Assembly (NCBI GenBank): GCA_009869945.1
Contig: WIXG01000016.1
Span: 1-64,000, forward strand
Length of the DNA: 64,000 nt
From: Mesaphorura yosii
Lineage: Eukaryota > Arthropoda > Collembola > Poduromorpha > Tullbergiidae
Reading direction: 5' to 3'
The notes under the pieces are model-generated. The model was not told the DNA's origin, ran no database searches, and was given only the letters and a program-made list of their open reading frames with translations. The position numbers were made by a program, and so were the translations under genes. Every line of letters begins with the position of its first letter. Position 1 is the first letter of the stretch. Shown here one piece after another: positions 1 to 13,845 of this stretch.

Positions 1-11
1 ACCCTTAGCAG

Positions 12-145
12 GGTCTACGTACCCACCAATCACTTTCAAATTTTGGGTACATGAGCGTACTTTTGGCAAAAAATTGAAGAAACTCAGGAGAGTTACTCTA
101 TACACGGCCGCGACGAGAGCACGATCGGCAGCGGCGGATTCGTAA
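12..145 (+). CDS. possible 3' terminal exon of a gene entering from the left (unknown product)
   Basis: A splice-acceptor-like CAG ends at position 11. The frame after it stays open to a TAA at 143-145, giving about 44 residues. They contain PPITFKFWVHERTFGKK followed by a strongly basic Lys/Arg stretch and a tail ending AAADS. It would converge on the GNPAT 3' end. The family is not recognised. The minus strand is also open over the same bases, so strand and coding status are uncertain. Confidence 0.25.
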
Positions 146-474
146 ACGAACCAGTTGATTACCGTTAAGGTCCAAGCAGGAATGCAGAATCGAATTCCGC
201 AAATTGATTCTGTGGACCGGCTGCAAGTTATTATAAATCTTCCAAGTAATTATCTTCAAGTCAAACTATGCAGCAACTTTACTTCTCACTTCCATGGACG
301 TTCGTTCGTGAAATGTGGAATCTTTTCCTTTCCCGCTTCGAACTTTGCAGTTCCGTTCGCGAATGAGATAATCGAAACCGGTTTAGTGGAAAAGTCAGGA
401 TCGCAATATTTTATTAAAGCTACTCGTACTGTCTATAAATTAAAGTTCATTCAAGACTATTTATCAAACTCATA
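146..474. other. short intergenic / 3' flank of GNPAT
   Basis: There is no supported gene here. A plus-strand frame open from 155 to 586 begins at a TTG and overlaps the GNPAT last exon in antisense, so I treat it as a shadow. A minus-strand AATAAA at 410-415 fits GNPAT polyadenylation. Confidence 0.5.
410..415 (-). promoter_or_regulatory. poly(A) signal for GNPAT
   Basis: AATAAA on the minus strand, about 60 bp beyond the GNPAT stop codon. Confidence 0.5.
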
Positions 475-3024
475 TTACAGCTTAGAAGAAAGTAAAGAAA
501 GCTTCATGGGACGCCAATTCGTGTTCTCGATGCTTGTGCCAATAAACTCTTCGATGCGGGTACGCAGATTCTCCAGTAAATTCTGATCCCTTACATAAAT
601 CTCGATAGACCCGCTCGTGAGTCGCGTCTTGCCCGCGGCGCGGTAGGCCACGAGGGACAAACATGCGTTGCACATCGTTTCGAGGGACAGAGCTCCATAC
701 TGCTTCGGCAGGTAAGTTTTCATTTCTTGTAGAAGTATTTGTTGGGCGAGTTTTCCTACCGACTTCATATCAAACGACTTTTGAGACTTCTCGACCGTTG
801 GTCGCACTTCATCTTCATCCAGTGAGCTTCCAGGCTGGAACAGAGCCTTCATAATTCCCCAGTAACTCAGCAAGTATGGTTCCAGGCCACGTCCAAGCAA
901 TCTAATAATGTGAGCAAAGTCTTCGCGACCAAAGTTCATAGAATTGCCTTCACTTAGTCGCTCAAGCGTGGAAAAAGTTGACTTGAATTCCGTTGGCTCC
1001 CTCTGACTCGAGTATGGGAAGTCTTCTCTCATGAATCGGCGTATAAAAACATAGTCGTCACGTACTTCCTTCATGGCATCCTCCTCCAGCGCTAAATTCG
1101 GAATCTCGTGATTGCGTTTCTTGAGAACGAGCGCGAGAATGCAGAATGGCAAGATCTTTGGTAATACTTGGTTAGCGTAATGCTGAAGCTTCATGAGTAG
1201 GACGGTTTCATCGTTGCAATGTTTAACTGTGACTAGATCTTCCTCCACTTGCAATATGGCTGCGTGAATTTTAATTAAGTAGCGGGCGTTGGCCTCCATC
1301 GTATCTCCTTCGAGGGGAAACCCAAAATCAGATTCAACTGATCTGAGAAGAATTCGCAGCTGCTTGAGGATTTTGATCAGAGCGGCAAACATGATTTGCC
1401 AGCTGCCTCGAGATACCTGAGCAGCAGTTGCAAATGAATCAAATGAAAATATCAGTCTACGCCAATGGGGCCAATGAAAGTTTTTGTGACGAATGTGACC
1501 AACCTTTGACAGAAGGATAAAACAAACAGCGGAGAACATCGGGACTCGGAGACAGTGCTGGTGACTTAATACTGTTGCTTCTGCAGTCTGCTTCACTGCC
1601 TTCATGAACACGTCGTAATCTGTCGCTGCGCCAAGCTTCTCTGCAGCTTCGAGTTCATTTTCTAGCATGGCACGAAACGAAATAGGATGCCCAAAATTTA
1701 CGTACATGCTTCCATACGATTGAGATCCGAGCCAAATCAAGGCTTTGAGTAGACCCTGAAATGTCCGACAGCAATAATTATTGGAAATTCTCATTTTCAA
1801 TGCTTTTCAATTAAACAGAATTAAGTCAGCGTAAGATTGATTGTGGTATTATTACTTGAGTTGATTCTCGGAGTTTTGGCATCCCAAGCAGTTCATGCGC
1901 AAACATAGTTTCTTCCAGAGTTCTATCGTAACTCATTGCAATTGGAAGGATCAAAATGTCAGGGACTTCTCCCGAACGCACAAGTTCCAATACTGCTGAC
2001 AGAAGCCCTGTTTAGGGAATAGTATGTAAGTCAGATAGTCAGATTTATCATCACCGCAAACAGTGCTCCTGTTTTCTTACCTATTTTGGGGCGAAGGGAT
2101 TTTCCGGATCTGCTTCTGGTCCCTTCAACGAACATTTCCAGTGGATGGCCACCAAGAAGCAGCGCCTTTCGTACGTATTCACTGACAACGGACCAATACA
2201 GCATATCTCCACCGAACGTCCTTCGGATGTAAAATGCGCCTGACTTTCTGAGCATTTCCCCCACGCCCGCCATACCCATGAAATCTACAATTTAAGTTTC
2301 AATGAACAATTCTGCCTTTTAGCGGAGAGTACGTCCAGTTCAGTCTCCAAGATATTACTGTCAGGTTCATCCTTTTCTTGCTGCAACTTACCCATTCCTG
2401 CGGCGATGATAGGAAGGGCCAAGTCGTAGTGAAAGGAAATGTAAGAGATCAATAGAAAGTCAACATAACTTCGGTGTGTGGGCAGCAAAATCACTGGATA
2501 CTTCTTATACACTTCTCTGACCTGTGATTACCGAATGAAAATTGTAAAAATACGAAGCTAGCATACAAGTTAAATGGCACAAGTAATTAAGCTCATATTT
2601 TTACCTCTGGAATCATGTTGGCACGAACTTGAATGCCATTGTACAGCGTCCTCGACAGCTTCGCCAATGCTACGCCAAACCACCTGACGGAGTACATATG
2701 GAAATCATGAGCCAGTTCAGCCAGAATCTTCTTAGCCATGTCGCAAATTTCATCTTCTGTCTTCCCATTTTTCCGGCTGGTCTGAAAAGTGCAACAATTT
2801 CAATTACAAATCACTGCCCAGTGCCTAGTGACATTATCAGACGAACAATTCTTCAATGGTACCTGATAGATTGAGTACCACAGGGCGTCAGTGCAAAGGA
2901 CAAGGCCCACTATTTCTTCCGGCTTTTTTGGAATGCCCCTTACGAAATATTCTGACGGAGAAAAGCTCCTGGACGCCCATTCAAAGTCCTTCAGATGAAT
3001 TCTTGCACGTATGATGTCTTCCAT
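475..3024 (-). CDS. GNPAT: dihydroxyacetone phosphate acyltransferase (GNPAT)
   Basis: Peroxisomal enzyme that acylates dihydroxyacetone phosphate, the first step of ether-lipid (plasmalogen) synthesis. Several exons are visible. The N-terminal exon near 3024-2860 has [16 protein letters not shown], and an exon near 2780-2607 follows. Near 2520-2390 lies the acyltransferase motif HRSYVD (HX4D), followed by PIIAAGM. An exon near 2285-2080 carries [12 protein letters not shown] and the substrate-binding [10 protein letters not shown] short exon follows near 1990-1855 ([10 protein letters not shown]). The large last exon starts at about 1755 ([13 protein letters not shown]). The protein ends in SKL just before TAA at 475-477, a canonical type 1 peroxisomal targeting signal, which fits the family. 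The start at 3024 aligns with the family's conserved N-terminus; an in-frame ATG at 3072 is an alternative. It is head-to-head with the gene at 3784. Confidence 0.93.
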
Positions 3025-3783
3025 TTTGTCGTTAATCGCGATGTCCTGTACACACACTAAATCCGGGTTCATTGGAGCTTGCAAGCCCAGTAGATTTAGA
3101 ATCAAGATCCACTGGCGTCACGGGAGCGTTCACTTGACTATTTTATTTCAGTTCGACCAGAAGTCACGCCAATGGGTCGTTATCAGCTTCGCCTCGTACC
3201 CCATGCAAAGGCTCCCACGATCCCCACAGCCAAGTCTAGCCAGTCGCCAGCCGCTCCTTAAATAATTTATCCGCTGGGAGCGGCTGTCAGAGTCAGAATG
3301 GTCTTAATTGCCGCACTGACTACAAGTTGAATTTCATCTCAAGCCATATATTTCGGATCACATGGTACATCGCCTCTCCCGTGTTTTCTTGTTATGGCAA
3401 GTGCCGCGGCTGTCTCAAGTGTTGTTGTCATTTCAAGTTAAACACCATACTAGCTTAGATTAGTCCACGAAAGTTAGTTAAGACTTAAGACAACACAGCC
3501 AGGTCATTTTTAGAGGAGGCATGTCGAAGTGAATAGTGAGGGAGGCGACGTTCTAAAGGAAGCAACTGGATCCTGAAGACCAGCTAAAAGAGTAACAGTA
3601 AAATCCACTCTCTCCATGCGGTATTATTAATTGACTTTGGGTGTGTGCTTTAGGCACTAGGGAGGTCTTACTGACTGATGATTGATAATCTGCATCACAA
3701 TGCATGGCGTGCGGCGTCGTGTTTGAGTCAGATTGACAAACTTGGTTCAAGAGGCTCAAGGCTGGGTTGAGGCCGGGATCGGG
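3025..3783. other. divergent intergenic region GNPAT / unknown gene
   Basis: Holds the 5' flanks of both genes and presumably their promoters. No open frame here resembles a known protein, and I saw no clear TATA box or repeat. Confidence 0.6.
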
Positions 3784-4911
3784 ATGGCTTGGCTTGCAAG
3801 CAACACAAATGCTCCAAAATCAGTGGAATTTTACTTGCCGTTGTCGGTGGACGTCAGCGTTGAATATGAACTGAACACTCCTCCTCCGCCACCAGGCAGT
3901 GCACCACTTCTAATCATTCATCCTTCCGCGTACTTTGGAGTCAGTTCTCACAGCCACAAGAACCCGACCGCTGAACTCAGGCATCCATTTTGCAATACTT
4001 CTTGCAATCAGTTTGGCACTTCGGAATCTCCAGGAAAGCGCAATGCCAATTCAGCTCACGTTCAGGACAGCATGAGCTTCGTCTACACAAATCAGCAAAT
4101 CCATGATCTCTTCAGAGCAGCCAACCGTTCAACGCCTGAGCACTGTCGAAACCTCAACTGTTCGGAATGGACGCTGGCAAAAGCTGGGAGTGCAAGCGAA
4201 ACCAGGTTCGATGGGAAGACGATGAACTCAGACAATGAAAAAATCAGCGCAAACTATTTGCACGTATTTAGTAAAGCATACAAAAAGGCAGGGACCGCGA
4301 GCAGTGCCGGCAACATATTGTCGAGTAGTTGCAGATCCCGAAGCACCATAAAAGAGCGACCTCAGAACAAGCAATACGGCCATTCACTTGATGGTTGGAA
4401 ACGAACCCAACCGTGTGAGGCTCTGACTGGAAAGTGGGCTTCTGAATCTTTGCAGAGGTTACAAGTCGGGGCGACTGAAGCTCATATTAAGGAGCAGTGT
4501 GAGGCCGTCCTCCGAAATGACCGAATTGCGGAACTGGAATCACGGTCACTGGATTTCCACTCGATGACAGCCAAGCAAGGAACATTCCAGCCTTCTGCTT
4601 CATCCAGACTGAATAGTTTACATTTAGAACACTGCGCAGGACCGAATGCGTCCCTTTATCGGCATCAAAACGCTAACTGTGTCCAGGATTCAATCATTAA
4701 CAATTCCGGAAAGGATAAGTGCTTGTATCAGTATCAGTTACCTCACGCTTATGTATCAGGAGTCATGGATTGCTCATGCACAGGTAAGATCTCTTTCGAC
4801 CGCTTTGTCCAGATGAAATGATAAAACTTTTGATTTGCCGCAACAGGACTGAATCACTGCGCGTGTGCATGTGGCATGTGTCAGAAGAAACAATTTTGGA
4901 TCACTCAATAA
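3784..4911 (+). CDS. uncharacterised protein with C-terminal cysteine cluster
   Basis: Not recognised. The first in-frame ATG is at 3784, after an in-frame TGA at 3724. One long exon runs to 4783 (donor G|GTAAGA). A second exon, 4847-4911, ends at TAA 4909-4911; the phases fit and give a 354-residue protein. Near the N-terminus (residues about 25-55) there is a proline run (NTPPPPPGSAP) followed by LLIIHPSAYFG. The middle is polar, Ser/Asn/Lys-rich and probably disordered. The last 25 residues are dense in cysteine: CSC at the exon junction, then HCACACGMCQKK, giving the spacing C-x-C-x5-C-x-C-x-C-x2-C. That spacing suggests a small metal-binding knuckle (inference). There is no signal peptide or membrane segment. 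Maintenance of a frame of 1 kb plus a phase-matched intron supports a real gene. Confidence 0.7.
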
Positions 4912-5511
4912 TGCTGCGTGCTGCCCTGGACTTCCTCTCCTCCTCACTGCCAAGTACTGATCTAACCAAGTTTGCCCATCGCGCAAACCGTTAGCTGAAT
5001 TCGGGGCGAATGGAATCGCTACTACTGAGAATGATAAATTAACTTATTTGTAGTATATCTTCGTACTGACTGACTTATGATAAGACTGGAACATTGTTTG
5101 TGGATTTGTACTACTAAATCTTTTAAATAAAGTTCTTGAAAAATATGAGGAGCTATCGAACAATGTAAATGGGTTCATTCTTCTCTTTCTTGCCGGCATT
5201 CTCACATTCCAACTACTAAACTCCATTAGCCAAGCACGCATAAACCGAATCAAGACCATGCCATGAACTATGAACTTAAAATCCGAGTTCGAGTTCGAGC
5301 TGAATGGATGGAGGAACCCTGACAGGAGTGATATGGCACTGAAGAAATACATGGTTGTCTGATGCCAGTAAAGCTTTATTCCTAGGTTGGAGTTGCTCAG
5401 ATTGATTGTTCAGGCACCTTTAAGCTTTATAAGCTACGGCTACTATCTTCACACTTTTAGAACCTCCGCCTGAGACTACAGTCGAGCGCTGTGCCCATGG
5501 CTGGCAGTGAG
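4912..5511. other. convergent 3' flanks (unknown gene / MDH1)
   Basis: No coding potential that I can support. Contains a minus-strand AATAAA at 5375-5380 for MDH1 and a short GAGTTC triplication near 5285-5300. Confidence 0.6.
5375..5380 (-). promoter_or_regulatory. poly(A) signal for MDH1
   Basis: AATAAA on the minus strand, about 130 bp beyond the MDH1 stop codon. Confidence 0.5.
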
Positions 5512-7000
<1,489 letters not shown>

Positions 7001-7986
7001 TTTGTTGATTTAAGAAGTTCTGTCGAAGGAGAGAAGAGAAACCGGAACTGGAAATGGTCAGTTGACTGAAAGAACTGCCGTCTTGTGTTGAACGCGTGAC
7101 TGTCCCGTCTTGAATGAATGATAACCTTGAGCGGAGTGCAACGAGAAAACTTATATGCTAGAGGTTACTATAACTCGACCGAGGAACGAGCCTGAGCTGG
7201 GGTGGGGAGCATAACACGAGGGGCAAGAGAGTAGAGGATGGATAAAATTATTAACGCACCTCGCTGTCGCTCTAATCACATGTGTGAGCCTGCAGCTGCA
7301 AGAGATTAGTCTTTGCATGATTGGTACTTTGTAATATGAAAATGATGAACGTGGTTATGTAATAAGGAGGTCTGCGTCTGGTCCATAGCTGAAATGTATA
7401 TTAATTCTTCGATGTTGACTACACTTTTTGGTTTTAGTTGCCGGTTTGGCGCACGTTTGTGGGAAAGTTTGAACCGCAGTTAGCACAGCTCGACTTCAGC
7501 TGTTTTGATGTCAAAGTCCACTCAAACAACGGGTGAAATTGTTGACAGTTAATCTACCTGTGCCTGAACGAAAGTGCAAAATTCAAGGGCACAAAACTGG
7601 ACAATCAATTCCAGCAATCAGCAGCAGTTCGTTCGACAATCACGGTTCTTGAGAGCAATGATAGGATCCACCAACTTGAAGGCTTGGTTTAAGAAGTGAA
7701 GCAAAAGTTCTTTATATTTCGCTTCTTTATGGGTAGGGCAGGCTGGAACCGAGCCAGAGAGCAGCAGTACTAGTTTATCTACTAGCTTAGTGCTTAGTAA
7801 GTAAAAACAAACATGCAGTTGAGCATATCACTTGAGAATTAATTCAATAATTCCACATGCCTTTTGGTTTTTTTAGTACAAAGTTATTGACCACCTGCCA
7901 GACCGGACCGGTTGGTTTCCAATATTCCAGTCATTAGAGCATCATTTAGTGCCACAAAAATTTCAGCAGGAAACAGGACTAACAGG
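7001..7986. other. divergent intergenic region MDH1 / ERLEC1
   Basis: About 1 kb between two start codons. It must hold the MDH1 5' UTR and both promoters. No coding sequence supported. Confidence 0.6.
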
Positions 7987-10239
7987 ATGTCGGTGTCAAT
8001 GAAGTGCAATCTTGGATTAGCGCTGATAACACTATGGTTCGCAATTGCACTGAACTCTGCCACGTACTTTGAGGGGTTGGATGATGCTGTCTTACACAAA
8101 ATCACTTGGGCTGGTCCTCTACTGGAGTCAGACTTGGAAGATGATGCAGTAAGTCGACGACCTAAATGATCTTCGTGACGGAATTATACAGTTCGACCAG
8201 TGTTTCTTATCCAATGATTTCGCAGGCAAAGGACATGCAAACGATGACAATGACAACTGCCAGAAAGGAGAAATATCACTGCATCCTGCCAAAGCTACAA
8301 GAAAACTTGACCGTAAGTCCGTATCTGGTATTTGGCGTCGTCACTGCTCCGTTCTGCCTACAATCGCAGTACACGTTGCTTTCAGGAAGAGGCCGGGCCC
8401 TATACGGGTCCCAACCCGTTGGATTTAATCGGATCCCTGTTCAGCCAGTTCATGTGCACATTTAAGGTGAGCACAAGGGAGCGGGCGCTGCTGACACTTA
8501 ATACAAGTGGTCATATCTGAATATATTAATACTCAATACTTTTTCGATACCAGCTGGAGACGTATTGGACGTACGAGCTCTGTCATGGAAAGTACATCCG
8601 ACAGTATCACGAAGAGCGCGAGGGGAAGAAGGTCAAGCTGCAGGAGTACTACTTGGGACGCTGGGACAAGGAGGACCTACTAATAGCCAGTGAGTGAACA
8701 ATTGGCTCTGAAAACTAATTTAGACGGAAAGTTACCTGACTGAAATGTATTTGCTTTTAAAAAAGAAATCCAGATAGAGGAAAATTATTCCAAGGGCGAC
8801 TACAAAACTCATATTCCCACAAAACGAGTTGAAGGCATCAACAAGCCAGCGTTGCAACTGAACATGAGTGACGGCACTCACTGCGAACTGAATGGACAAC
8901 CTCGAACCACCAGGTATCCCATCCCTTATGCTGAGTTTACTGACACTGACCATTGACCACATGCATGCAAGTTCGCCAATCTTTACCTGATGCATCAATT
9001 AAGGTTTGTTTGCATTGCAGGGTTCTTTATGTGTGTGACCCGCGAGGAAAGCATGAAATCCATTCGTTGGAAGAAGTCTCGACATGTGAGTACGAGATTA
9101 TTGTCTTGTCACCTCTTCTGTGTCAGCATCCCGACTTTAGGTTCGTTCACATTCATTCGTACGCGTCGCTGCCTTTTCTAAACTCCTATTCCTGTTTGGC
9201 CGAGTGACATAACAAATGAAAGAATTCTGTCTGTGTTGTAGGTCGAAGGATGTCGGTGAGAGCATGATACAATGCCACAACTTGGACGATGCGCCGATCC
9301 TGCCGAAGGCTCTTTCTGATTTGGATGAGGAAAGCTTGAAATTGAGGCACGAGCACTTGCTGGTGAGCTTTTATGACAATACGCTAACCGGGACTAACCA
9401 CAACACATTGCCTTCAGCACTAAAGTCATTTGCATTTCAGCAAAATCTGGAATCATTGTTGGAGACAAAAATTAAGAGCGATGGGTTCAGGAACGGTGAC
9501 TTTTTCGGGGACGATGATAGCAAAAAGCCAAAGAAGTACACGATCGGTGACAATTCCTTCCTCCAGGGCTTCTTGTCAGGAAAGGAGTGCCTGAATGGGG
9601 TAAGGAATGCAAATCGTTTCTCCATTTGACAGTGACTAAACAAGAGTCTTGTTTTGTTCGCAGGGCTCACATTGGTGGAGGGTTGAGTTCTGCTTTGGAA
9701 AGCACGTCTTGCAGTACCACGAAGAACACGCTGATTCAAAGAGTCGCACAGAAATCATGTTGGGGAGGTGGGATAAGGCCGAGCACAAAGAGTGGCTTGA
9801 TCGGAACCCGCAGAAGAAGCCTCTGATATCCAGCAACAGAAAGAGTGTGTATCACCACTACGGATCCGGCGACTCCTGTGACCAAACAGGCGCCCCGCGC
9901 ACCGTAGAAGTCAAGTTCCGGTGCATCGACCATCCCAGCCCGAGTGCCGTGACTCTCTACCTCCTCGAGCCTAAAACATGTGAGTTGTATAGCACAAGCA
10001 GGCACTTGACAGTCCTTTTGACAATCTTCTGTGTCGCTTTCTTTTCAGGCGAGTACACGTTGAGTGTGGAGTCCGCACTGTTCTGTCCCCTGATCAGGAC
10101 TGCGGACGAGTACGGACTGTTTGACACGTCGCAATATGTCAAGACGTCCAAAAGTCGGCAAACGAAGTTGAAGAAAAGTGGGCAGTCGGCAAACGACGAG
10201 GGCGGTGATGTCATCATTTTGGCAGACGATGACGGGTGA
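7987..10239 (+). CDS. ERLEC1: endoplasmic reticulum lectin 1 (two MRH domains)
   Basis: ER-luminal lectin of the ERAD machinery that recognises trimmed N-glycans and works with the HRD1/SEL1L ligase. The ATG at 7987 begins [18 protein letters not shown], a plausible signal peptide. Exons include 7987-8148, 8226-8312, one near 8385-8466 ([14 protein letters not shown]), one near 8553-8690 and more up to 10239. The first MRH domain runs from YHCILPK through [18 protein letters not shown] to [13 protein letters not shown]. The second has [23 protein letters not shown] and [13 protein letters not shown]. The Gln, Arg, Glu and Tyr expected for mannose binding can be seen in the second domain (QYH, FRC, CEY). 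Two MRH domains separate it from OS-9, which has one. The C-terminus is acidic (ILADDDG) with no KDEL signal, as in other ERLEC1 proteins. Confidence 0.95.
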
Positions 10240-10632
10240 ACGCTAAGCTCCGAATTAAGTAAACTAATTGAACGTCCTTGCTGCACTGTTTTCCTATTTA
10301 TTACACTCAAGTCAACTTTCTAATTTATAAACATGAATGCATTCCAGCCTGAGTCTGTATACACATAGAGCCTGCTCTTCATTGCAACTTTATCGTCATA
10401 ATCTCGCCCCGCATTACATTTTCTGCCACTGTGCTTTCCCCATGATTGCCTATGGGCAGGCTGACGAAGGGGCTCCTATCACAACACCTACAGAAAATCG
10501 TTCTAATGCCGTGACGAGTCGCTGACAAGAAAAACAGTCTCCGAAACCGATTTATTTTTAAACGCAGGGGTAAAATCCGACAATTATAATTACAAAATCA
10601 TTAACTACAAATAGCGTACAATTGGGAAAAAG
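10240..10632. other. convergent 3' flanks ERLEC1 / TBP
   Basis: Non-coding as far as I can see. The minus-strand AATAAA at 10551-10556 fits TBP. Confidence 0.6.
10551..10556 (-). promoter_or_regulatory. poly(A) signal for TBP
   Basis: AATAAA on the minus strand, about 80 bp beyond the TBP stop codon. Confidence 0.5.
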
Positions 10633-11950
10633 TTACTGCTTCTTGAAGCTTTTTAAAATTGGGTAGATATTCTCAAAGGCTTCGTAGATTTCCTGCCGAA
10701 CCTTCGCACCTGAAAAATAAACCGTTTCAGGGTCAGTCAAAGCACACATAGCATGAGTTGACTGGACTGTTTTATTGCGGACGTACCGGTCAGAACCACT
10801 TTTCCCGAAACGAATACAAGAAGAACAATTCTTGGCTTCACCATCCGATAGATCAGTCCAGGAAATAACTCGGGCTCATAACTGAAATAGAAAATGACTG
10901 TTTTGAATACTCTTTGATGTATTGGCTGCATTGACTTCGTCTTTTCCTTCTTACCTGCTGAACTGACTGTGGGTCAATACCAAGCCCTCCAGGCGGATAG
11001 GAAACTTCACGTCGCAACTGCCCACCATGTTCTGAATCTTGAAATCCATAAACTTTGCTGGAAAACCAAGCTTCTGCACAATTCGCGCGTACTTTCTGGC
11101 TGCCAACCTCGAGTCTTCCTCGCTCTTCGCACCGGTGCACACCATTTTCCCAGAACTAAATATCAGAGCCGTGGTTCTGGGCTCTCTGATTCGCATGATG
11201 ACAGCGGCGAAACGTTTTGGATTGTACTCAGCATTCCTCGCATGAAGGGCGATTTTCTTCAAATCCAGCTTGCAAGCCAAGTTCACAGTGGACACAATGT
11301 TCCTACGAAAAACAAATGCAATCACCATAAATTCAGAGATCAAAGAATACTTTTTATCTGATGTTGGATTTTTCAATTACTGAAGTTGCGGGACAATTCC
11401 AGGATCAGCAGACGAAGGTGTCATGGGTGTCATTGGTCCTGGTGGGCATAATTCAGCGTTAATTATATCATTCAATGAACCTTAAGTAGTGTGTGATTTC
11501 GAACCTGGCGTGGATGGACCCCCGTAGAGTGTTCCCATGCTCATCGGCTGGTTGACACTGAGAGGCTGTAAAGAATGATGGGAGGATACCCCGCCAGCTG
11601 ACGGCGACAGGATATTCTGAAACACAAATCAGCTAAACATTAACAACCACGCTTATTCTTTTCACTCAGGCTCAGGGCCAACAGTGAAAGATGAGAGAAC
11701 GTACTGATTGGTGTGGCTGCAGGATGCCATGAGGTGGCATTGATGTTGAGTAGGAGGTGATGACGCTGTGACCTCCACCAATGGCCATGGCTGCACCGCC
11801 ATTTGGAGCTAAGGAAGGTCCGGCTGTGTTCGGCAAGGGTTGGTGGTGGTGCTGAACTTGTGGAAGTATCAAGTCTTCCTCAAATTGGTGGATAGGAGTT
11901 CCAATGCTGGGGATATTGTAGCTAGACGGACTCGGTAGCATGTGATCCAT
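10633..11950 (-). CDS. TBP: TATA-box-binding protein
   Basis: General transcription factor, the DNA-binding subunit of TFIID, also used by Pol I and Pol III. The ATG at 11950 begins [19 protein letters not shown], typical of arthropod TBPs. The N-terminal part has only a short His/Gln run (QHHHQ) and no long polyglutamine. An exon near 11617-11500 gives [12 protein letters not shown] and [14 protein letters not shown], followed by [19 protein letters not shown]. The saddle core has two repeats: [18 protein letters not shown] to QKLGF, then [20 protein letters not shown] through [12 protein letters not shown] to ILKSFKKQ. The DNA-intercalating Phe of FPGLIYR is present. Stop TAA at 10633-10635. 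EIF3K lies upstream on the same strand. Confidence 0.97.
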
Positions 11951-12849
11951 GATTGTGGCCCAAGATTTGATTCTGTCCTGCTGATTGGGAGATTTGGTTG
12001 GTTATCCTTCGATATTTCGAATACTTTCCAATACTAGATTTCCGATTTACACCTGGATAAACAAAATAAGCATACGGATTTTGGAGGTTTTGACTTAAGC
12101 GCTGTCTGAACTTGACTGTTCGTGTTCGTTCACGACATCAACCTTAGATACGGTTGAAGCAGAAATAGAAATACCTTGTTCGGGTTTACCACGAGTCCGG
12201 CTGATGCAGTTCTAATATTTGCTGAGGTCAGTCTCCAATGCGTGTCAGGTTGTTGGATTTAACTAGCAGTGAGGAAGCCACAGGTCAGAGACCAGTACAC
12301 TGACAACGGAAAGTCTCGGTCAAAGGTCACAGAACTGCACAAATAAAAAGGGGATCTGAAGACCCCGACTCGGTCTGAGATTGAACTCAATATGTGGTTG
12401 TGAATGCGAGGCAACAACACAGACTGTGAATCCTCTCCAGGGTTTACTACACACCATCGAATGTCTAGAGTTGGGACGAATTCTGAACAAAATGTCCCAT
12501 GGGTCAACTCGTCCTAAAAATCAAACTTCTTAATTGTGAAAATACACCGCATCACGCACAAGAGAAGACCCAAACTGAATTTAAAGGAAAGCTTTCATCA
12601 GAAACTTCAACTCTCGCCGCGTTGCATTCAAGCTCTTGTCTCATTTTTTGCAAGACGTGTGCATAGAGCGAGCGTTGCTTTGATTAGATTGATGTCATAA
12701 TTGCGAACGGGCACAACACAACGTGCTAAAGACTTCATGAATCTAGTTGGAGTTGTTAATGCAAGTCAAAAGTCAAAACATCGTAAACGCTTTTGTATTG
12801 CAAATAATAAAGAAACATGTTTAATTTTTCACGTAACACATTCTTTCCT
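11951..12849. other. intergenic region, TBP upstream / EIF3K 3' flank
   Basis: About 900 bp, expected to carry the TBP 5' UTR and promoter and the EIF3K 3' UTR. A minus-strand open frame at 12259-12507 resembles nothing known and is not counted as a gene. Confidence 0.6.
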
Positions 12850-13845
12850 CTACTGATACATTGCAACTGAAACTGTATCGAATGTAATTTTTTCAGTAAT
12901 ATTTTTTGTCTTGATTATGTCCTCTTGATTAGCGATGTACACTGTTCCATGTTCTTCTTTCCATCCATTCTTCGCCATCCAGCTCTTCAAATCAGCGTCT
13001 TTTATAAAGAATTAAGAGATTGAGATTACTTCGAACTTTTGTAAGACCTTTCTTTTTATGTGGTTGCTCACCGGTGATGTTGCCCAAAGTATCCTTGAGT
13101 ATTTCCTTCTCGATCGACTGGTACGTGATGTTGATGACGTGACAAACAAACTTCCTGATGGAATCATCAAAGCCAGAGATTTGGCTCAGAAGAGCCTGGT
13201 CGTCTACGTGCTCCTGCCAAAACTTCTTAAACTGACATTGCTCCAGCAGATTGGCCAAATATGTTATTCTCATTACATTGAAGTCTTCAGCCTGGCAAAG
13301 TAACGATATATGAATGCCGAGTTGCGACTGAAAGATAGAGGAGCAATCGGCAAAGAACAAACCTGGCCTGAACTAAGAAGACATCTGCAGAGAACAAAAT
13401 CAGTGTGAGGCAAGTTGGTGATCGCCTTCAGAAGAATCCAGCACACCACCTCCGGTTTGTATAGTTGTGGAAAAAATTGGTAGAGTTTTAGAATCCCTGT
13501 GGCAAGATTAAATAGATTAGGTCGATCCAATACACTGGTATTCCTTGCACAAAAACTCGACTTACCCAAGTTTGCTTCCAAGTCATACAAGTTCTCTGTG
13601 ACCTGTAGCTCCACATAACGTTCGAAGGTAGGCAAATTATTTGCATTATACCTGAAATAATGAATATTAATCAATAAATTGAAAACAAGAAGCATTCACC
13701 GTCCAGTCTCCGGTAGTTTGTTTCAACAGATTCGCCCAACAAGCAATTAAGTTCAGTCAGTAGCTCACCTCTCAACTGTGCTAAGCCATTCATTTACTTG
13801 AATTTTGAGTTCTTCGGCCTCGTCCCTTCTGCTGCTCCCAACCAT
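12850..13845 (-). CDS. EIF3K: eukaryotic translation initiation factor 3 subunit K
   Basis: Peripheral subunit of the eIF3 complex, which loads the 40S ribosome with mRNA. Five coding exons can be read on the minus strand. The first (13845 to about 13769) gives MVGSSRRDEAEELKIQVNEW. The second has NLPTFERYVELQVTENLYDL, and the third ILLKAITNLPHTDFVLC. The fourth has FKKFWQEH and ISGFDDSIRKFVCHVINITY. The last, near 12998-12850, has KSWMAKNGWKEEHGTVYIAN and ends VSVAMYQ before TAG. This matches the family's HEAT-like (HAM) plus winged-helix arrangement and its length of about 215 residues. Head-to-head with RAB3GAP2, with start codons 593 bp apart. Confidence 0.95.

Noticed and set aside
155..586. 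143-codon plus-strand frame at the left end
   Set aside because: It starts at TTG and overlaps the end of the conserved GNPAT last exon on the opposite strand.
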